64,000 nucleotides of DNA from Microbacterium sp. AB (GTDB taxonomy: Bacteria > Actinomycetota > Actinomycetes > Actinomycetales > Microbacteriaceae). The stretch is from NCBI RefSeq assembly GCF_032878875.1, contig NZ_CP118157.1:3038001-3102000 (forward strand), read 5' to 3'. The translations under genes were made by a program, and so were the position numbers. This document shows, piece after piece, positions 60,726 to 64,000 of the stretch (its first letter is position 1; each line of letters begins with the position of its first letter). The notes under the pieces are model-generated. The model saw only the letters and a list, made by a program, of their open reading frames with translations, was not told the origin of the DNA and made no database searches.

Positions 60726-61630
60726 GAGCATTTCACGCTGCCGATCCATCCGAAGAGGATGCTCGAGCGGACGACCGAGATCGTCGCGCTGGCGGGGGCG
60801 GTCGTGCCGGAGGCGGTGTCCTTCGCCTCGACCGCGAGGGTGTACGAGCCGTCGCGACTGATGGTGGAGCTGTCGATCGTGACGGACACCGTCGCCGAGG
60901 AGCTGTCGAGCGACACGACGTCGCCACCGGTGGCGGTGTCGTAGACGCGATACCTCACCGCCGCGCCGGCCGGCCTGTTGCTCGGAGCCGTCCACCTCAG
61001 AGTGACCGCGCGGCTGCCCGACGCAGCGCATGCCACGTCGGTCGCGGCGGCGATGCGATACACGCTCTGCGTGATGGCATCGGTGCTCGCCGTCGTCGTC
61101 CAGCTCGTGCCGACCGCGCCGGTCACGCTGAACGCCGCCGTGATGCTCTCCCCCTGCAGGGCCGCATTGGTGCCGGAGATCCGGGTCGCCACGCAGACGG
61201 TGACGCTCGCCCCCGGGTCGAGAGCGCGAGCCTCCTCGGGCAGCGCAGGAGCGCGGTCGGCGAGTGTCGTCGTGACGGTCCCGGTCGACGGGATCGTGGC
61301 GCCGCACGTGCCGACCCAGAGGATCAGGGCCGTCTTCTCCGCCAGGGCCGCGCTGCCGGTGAGCTGGTTGGCGAGCTCGTACGAGAGCGGCGCACCGCCG
61401 CTGTTCGTGATCGTGAGCGAGCCGGTCGCCGCGGTCGAGACGCTTCCGGTGTAGCGGTACGTGGTGTTGAGCTGACCGTCCTGGACGAGCGCCGTGCCGA
61501 TCGTCGCGGAGGACGCGGTGGCGGAGAGCGCGGCCGACGCGTTCCACGCCGCCGCCGCCGTCCCGGAACCGGCGAGCACCGCGAGCGTGGCCAGGGCGGC
61601 GACGACGGCGAGAGCGCGACGGCGGATCAT
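60722..61630 (-). CDS. SipW-dependent exported protein with a fibronectin-like domain
   Basis: A 302-residue protein with signal segment LAVVAALATLAVLAGSGTAA followed by AAWNASAALSATASS, the alternate-type cleavage region seen in camelysin/TasA-like substrates. The middle (YTGSVSTAATGSLTITNSGG; YELANQLTGSAALAEKTALI) is Ser/Thr/Ala-rich beta structure; the C-terminal 90 residues (SRAVTLRWTAPSNRPAGAAV; YTLAVEAKDTASG) resemble a fibronectin type III module. The ATG overlaps the upstream stop (ATGA). It is probably a minor surface or fibre-associated component. Confidence 0.75.
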   Translation of the reverse strand: MIRRRALAVVAALATLAVLAGSGTAAAAWNASAALSATASSATIGTALVQDGQLNTTYRYTGSVSTAATGSLTITNSGGAPLSYELANQLTGSAALAEKTALILWVGTCGATIPSTGTVTTTLADRAPALPEEARALDPGASVTVCVATRISGTNAALQGESITAAFSVTGAVGTSWTTTASTDAITQSVYRIAAATDVACAASGSRAVTLRWTAPSNRPAGAAVRYRVYDTATGGDVVSLDSSSATVSVTIDSSTISRDGSYTLAVEAKDTASGTTAPASATISVVRSSILFGWIGSVKCS

Positions 61631-62226
61631 GAGCGGACCTGCGTTCCGGAGATCGAGAGGGTGAGAGGGGATGCGGCGTTGCCCGCCGCAGCGGCCGGGG
61701 CGCCGGCGGGCAGTCCGAGGCCGACGCAGAGGACGGTGCTCGCGCCCGGAGCCAACGTCGTGCCCAGCTCCGCGGGAGTCGCGCCACCGACCGCCACCGT
61801 GGCCACCGGGGTGACCTCGCCGCTCGCGCACGCGGCGGCGGAGTCGGCGGTTCCCAGGGAGACGACGAGGGCCTCCGTGAACGCCGTCGGCGACTCGGGT
61901 CCCGACACGGCGTCGAGGCTCAGGGCGAGCGGGGTGGTGCCGGTGTTGCCGATGCTGCTGGCGCCGTAGACCGTGTGACCCGGGTAGAGGCCGGCGGCCG
62001 AGAGCTCCAGAGGGGTGACCGAGAGCGCTGCGGAGCCCGCCTGCAGCGTGGCCGCCGAGCCCGTGGAGGCGGCCGCGGTCCAGACCGCGAACGTGCCCCC
62101 GCCGGCCAGGATGCCGAGGACGACGGCGCCGGCCGTGCCCAGTGCCCCGAGGAGCAGCCGCGCCGGCACCGAGCGGCGGCGGGGCTGCCTCTCTCGCTGC
62201 GAGAGGCGACGCGTGGGAAGGGACAT
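61627..62226 (-). CDS. SipW-dependent exported protein (TasA/camelysin-like)
   Basis: A 199-residue protein with an Arg-rich start, membrane segment RLLLGALGTAGAVVLGILAG and the motif GGGTFAVWTAAASTGSAATL right after it, like the major exported protein upstream. The rest is a beta-rich domain (LSVTPLELSAAGLYPGHTVY; GASSIGNTGTTPLALSLDAV) with one Cys pair (AAACASGE, TVLCVGL). It is coupled to the next gene and probably matures through the SipW-type peptidase. Confidence 0.78.
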   Translation of the reverse strand: MSLPTRRLSQRERQPRRRSVPARLLLGALGTAGAVVLGILAGGGTFAVWTAAASTGSAATLQAGSAALSVTPLELSAAGLYPGHTVYGASSIGNTGTTPLALSLDAVSGPESPTAFTEALVVSLGTADSAAACASGEVTPVATVAVGGATPAELGTTLAPGASTVLCVGLGLPAGAPAAAAGNAASPLTLSISGTQVRS

Positions 62227-62253
62227 CTCGAATCCTCGGGGCTCGGTCGGTGG

Positions 62254-62277
62254 GGCCCGCCTCGGATGAGGCGGGCC
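62254..62277. terminator. Intercistronic hairpin in the SipW operon (attenuator-like)
   Basis: A perfect 10-bp stem (GGCCCGCCTC with 62268-62277, loop GGAT) lies in the 57-bp gap between the first exported-protein gene and the rest of the operon. No T-run follows, so it may stabilise or partly end the first message. Confidence 0.55.
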
Positions 62278-62283
62278 AGCGGA

Positions 62284-62862
62284 CTACGCGGTCGCCTGTG
62301 TCAGCGTGACCGTGAGGTCGCTGAGGCTCACCGCGCCGAGCATGGCCGCGTTGTGGCCGCCGTCGGCGTCCTCGTACGGGAAGGCGAGGGTGACCGAGAC
62401 GGTCACGTCCTCGTCGACCGTGCCTGCGCCCGGCGTGACGGTGAAGGTGGAGCCGGTCCCGCTGATGCCCTCGCCGGTCGCGCCGAGCGTGGCGTTCGCG
62501 GTGAGATAGCTCGCGAGCGCCTGGTCGGTCGCGCTGGTCGGGTCGGCGGCCGTGATCGACGCGGGGCTGAGGCCGAGCGTCGCCTGGAGGCTGTCGCCCT
62601 CGGCGGTGATCGACATGGTCTTGGTGTAGGTGAGGGTGTCGCCCGGGACGAGCGTGTAGTCGTCGATGGAGATGGGGGTCTGGGAGCCGTTCGCGGTCCA
62701 GACGCCCTCCGTGCCGGCGTCTTCGACGACGAGGTTGCCGGAGACGACGGTCGCGCCCTGGGCGGTGGCCGAGGTGTTCCAGGTGGCGAACGTGCCGGCG
62801 CCGCCGAGGAGAAGGGTGACGCCCGCAGCGGCGGCGATCGAGGCCTTGACGATCTTCTTCAT
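62284..62862 (-). CDS. Alternate signal-mediated exported protein (major SipW substrate)
   Basis: A 192-residue protein: MKKIVKASIAAAAGVTLLLG, then GGAGTFATWNTSATAQGATV, the signature of alternate-type signal peptides, followed by a beta-sandwich domain (VVSGNLVVEDAGTEGVW; LVPGDTLTYTKTMSITAEGD; VTPGAGTVDEDVTVSVTLAF). It lacks Cys. AAAGGA lies eight bases before the ATG. As first gene of the operon, with a hairpin behind it, it is likely the most abundant product. In Bacillus, TasA-type proteins exported by SipW form biofilm fibres; that role here is inference. Confidence 0.82.
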   Translation of the reverse strand: MKKIVKASIAAAAGVTLLLGGAGTFATWNTSATAQGATVVSGNLVVEDAGTEGVWTANGSQTPISIDDYTLVPGDTLTYTKTMSITAEGDSLQATLGLSPASITAADPTSATDQALASYLTANATLGATGEGISGTGSTFTVTPGAGTVDEDVTVSVTLAFPYEDADGGHNAAMLGAVSLSDLTVTLTQATA

Positions 62863-63130
62863 GGTGATGTCCTTTCGCGGCGATGGCCGCAGGGGTGAAG
62901 GTTCGAGGACCGAGCGTCAGGCTTCGAGCCTCGGGATGCCCGTTCGGGGCACATCTCCAGTGTGGAAGGGCTCCCGCAAGAGCCGACCGGGATTACGGCC
63001 AGGAGCGCCGCAAGACCCGTGCAAGATCGCCACAGCGCCCGAGCGGGGAGGACCACACCCACCTCAAGAAGGGCGCAACGTCAGGACAGTTTCGCCGCAC
63101 TTCTTCCCCGAGCCGGCGGCCGCACCGCCC

Positions 63131-63979
63131 TCACTCCTCGATGTGGTCGCGACGCTTCCGGGTCTCGTCGTTGGCGTACGCGTAGTACAGGCCGATGAGC
63201 AGCCCGCCGCCGACGTAGTTCCCGACGAGGACGATCCCGAGGTTCGCCGCCGCGTATCCCACGTGGATGCCGTCGGCGAGGCCGACGATCGCGAACAGCG
63301 CCGTGTTCGCGACGGAGTGCTCGAGGCCGAGGAAGGCGAACACGAACACCGAGACGATCATGACGAGCGACTTCGTGAGGTCGTCCTTGATGAACCCGTT
63401 GTAGACGAGCAGCATCGCGAGGTTGATGCAGAGGTTGCACAGGACGGCTCGGATGAAGAGGTCCGTCCATCCGGTCGCCCCCTCCGTCACGTACATGAGC
63501 TTGTGCTCGACCGAGGCGAGCATCTCGTCGGACGGAAGGCCTTCGGTGAGCGTCGAGAAGCGGACGAGCACGGCCACGAACACGCCGCCCAGGGCGTTCC
63601 CGACGTAGCAGAGACCCAGCAGGCGCAGCGCGCGCAGCCATCCCGTGCGGCGGTAGTAGGCGCCCACCGTCACGATCATCATGTTCGAGGTGAGCAGTTC
63701 GGAGCGCGAGTAGTAGATGAACACGAGCGCCCATCCGAAGACCGCGGCCCCGGCGATGCGGCCGAGGGGCGCGAGCCCGATCGAGGTGAAGGCGGCGATC
63801 ACGCTGTAGTACACGATGTACATCAGCCCGATGATGACGCCCGCCATGGCCGCACGCTGCAGGTACCGCCGGGCGATGATGCCCGACATCGCCGTCTTCG
63901 TCTCGAGAAGATCCAGGATCGTGCTGATGAACTGACGGCCGGGGAAGAGTGCGGGCGTCCCGCCAGCCGGAGTGGTCAC
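63131..63979 (-). CDS. Formate/nitrite transporter (FNT) family channel
   Basis: A 282-residue membrane protein with six hydrophobic segments: AAMAGVIIGLMYIVYYSVIA, GAAVFGWALVFIYYSRSELL, ALRLLGLCYVGNALGGVFVA, AVLCNLCINLAMLLVYNGFI, MIVSVFVFAFLGLEHSVANT and NLGIVLVGNYVGGGLLIGLY. SELLTSNMMI, CNLCINLA and GLEHSVAN are the FNT omega-loop/selectivity regions with the central His in EHSVAN. It conducts formate, nitrite or related small anions. The start is GTG 63979; upstream lies beyond the window. The 268-bp gap to the SipW operon shows no gene. Confidence 0.88.
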   Translation of the reverse strand: MTTPAGGTPALFPGRQFISTILDLLETKTAMSGIIARRYLQRAAMAGVIIGLMYIVYYSVIAAFTSIGLAPLGRIAGAAVFGWALVFIYYSRSELLTSNMMIVTVGAYYRRTGWLRALRLLGLCYVGNALGGVFVAVLVRFSTLTEGLPSDEMLASVEHKLMYVTEGATGWTDLFIRAVLCNLCINLAMLLVYNGFIKDDLTKSLVMIVSVFVFAFLGLEHSVANTALFAIVGLADGIHVGYAAANLGIVLVGNYVGGGLLIGLYYAYANDETRKRRDHIEE

Positions 63980-64000
63980 GCCGACAATACTGACACGCGC

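Overview
The window comes from a high-G+C actinobacterium, most likely a member of the Microbacteriaceae (Microbacterium-like). The signs are very high G+C with strong third-position bias, the gene order folK-folB-folP-folE-ftsH-hpt-tilS-ppa, actinobacterial families (DUF3180, DUF4192, DUF4383, DUF2520), tRNAs without an encoded CCA (apart from the tRNA-Ser that hosts the integrated elements), and pSAM2-type integrative elements.

Region 1 (1-8.9 kb, all minus strand) is a transport/catabolic operon. A LysR regulator lies upstream of a lipoprotein solute-binding protein, an M24 aminopeptidase-like enzyme, LivH-LivM-LivG-LivF, a CaiB-type CoA transferase and an AcuI/YhdH-type reductase that runs off the left edge. 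Most junctions overlap by a few bases, so this is one transcription unit for uptake and CoA-dependent breakdown of a branched-chain amino acid-like or amide compound whose identity the sequence does not reveal.

Region 2 (9-26.3 kb) is a tandem array of mobile elements stacked against the 3' end of a tRNA-Ser(GCT) gene. The rightmost element (18.33-26.26 kb) looks complete: a 57-bp att core at both ends, rolling-circle Rep, a two-gene cargo (soluble protein plus four-helix membrane protein, RexA/RexB-like in layout), a divergent control region with repeated palindromes, a coupled transfer operon (membrane/secreted proteins, FtsK/SpoIIIE-type translocase), excisionase and tyrosine integrase. 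This is the layout of an actinomycete integrative and conjugative element (AICE). Left of it is an older, decaying element with a frameshifted integrase, an excisionase, broken MobF relaxase pieces, a toxin-like gene, an A+T-rich secreted/membrane pair and a TetR/membrane/GNAT cargo. The C-terminal relic of a third integrase lies at 10.05 kb.

Region 3 (26.4-48.3 kb) is mostly chromosome backbone: an LCP cell-wall ligase, tRNA-Ser(TGA), a HAD phosphatase, serS, a diacylglycerol-kinase-like lipid kinase, a cardiolipin synthase, a type III polyketide operon (PKS, methyltransferase, FAD monooxygenase), DUF4192, lysS, a DUF2520 protein, two PH-domain membrane proteins, DUF3180, the folate genes folK/folB/folP/folE, ftsH and hpt. 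A pair of 73-bp palindromic repeats lies at 40.25-40.40 kb.

Region 4 (48.3-54.8 kb) holds a long-chain olefin operon, oleA-oleBC(fused)-oleD, inserted between hpt and tilS, followed by ppa and a strong bidirectional terminator.

Region 5 (54.8-64 kb) carries an M23 cell-wall peptidase with coiled coils and a poly-Gln tract, then tRNA-Glu, tRNA-Asp and tRNA-Phe. A small Fic-protein islet sits in the 3' end of tRNA-Phe, flanked by a 43-bp imperfect repeat. A decayed HTH/nucleotidyltransferase (AbiEii-like) pair follows, then a SipW-type module (three exported proteins plus an ER-type signal peptidase), and finally a formate/nitrite-type channel.
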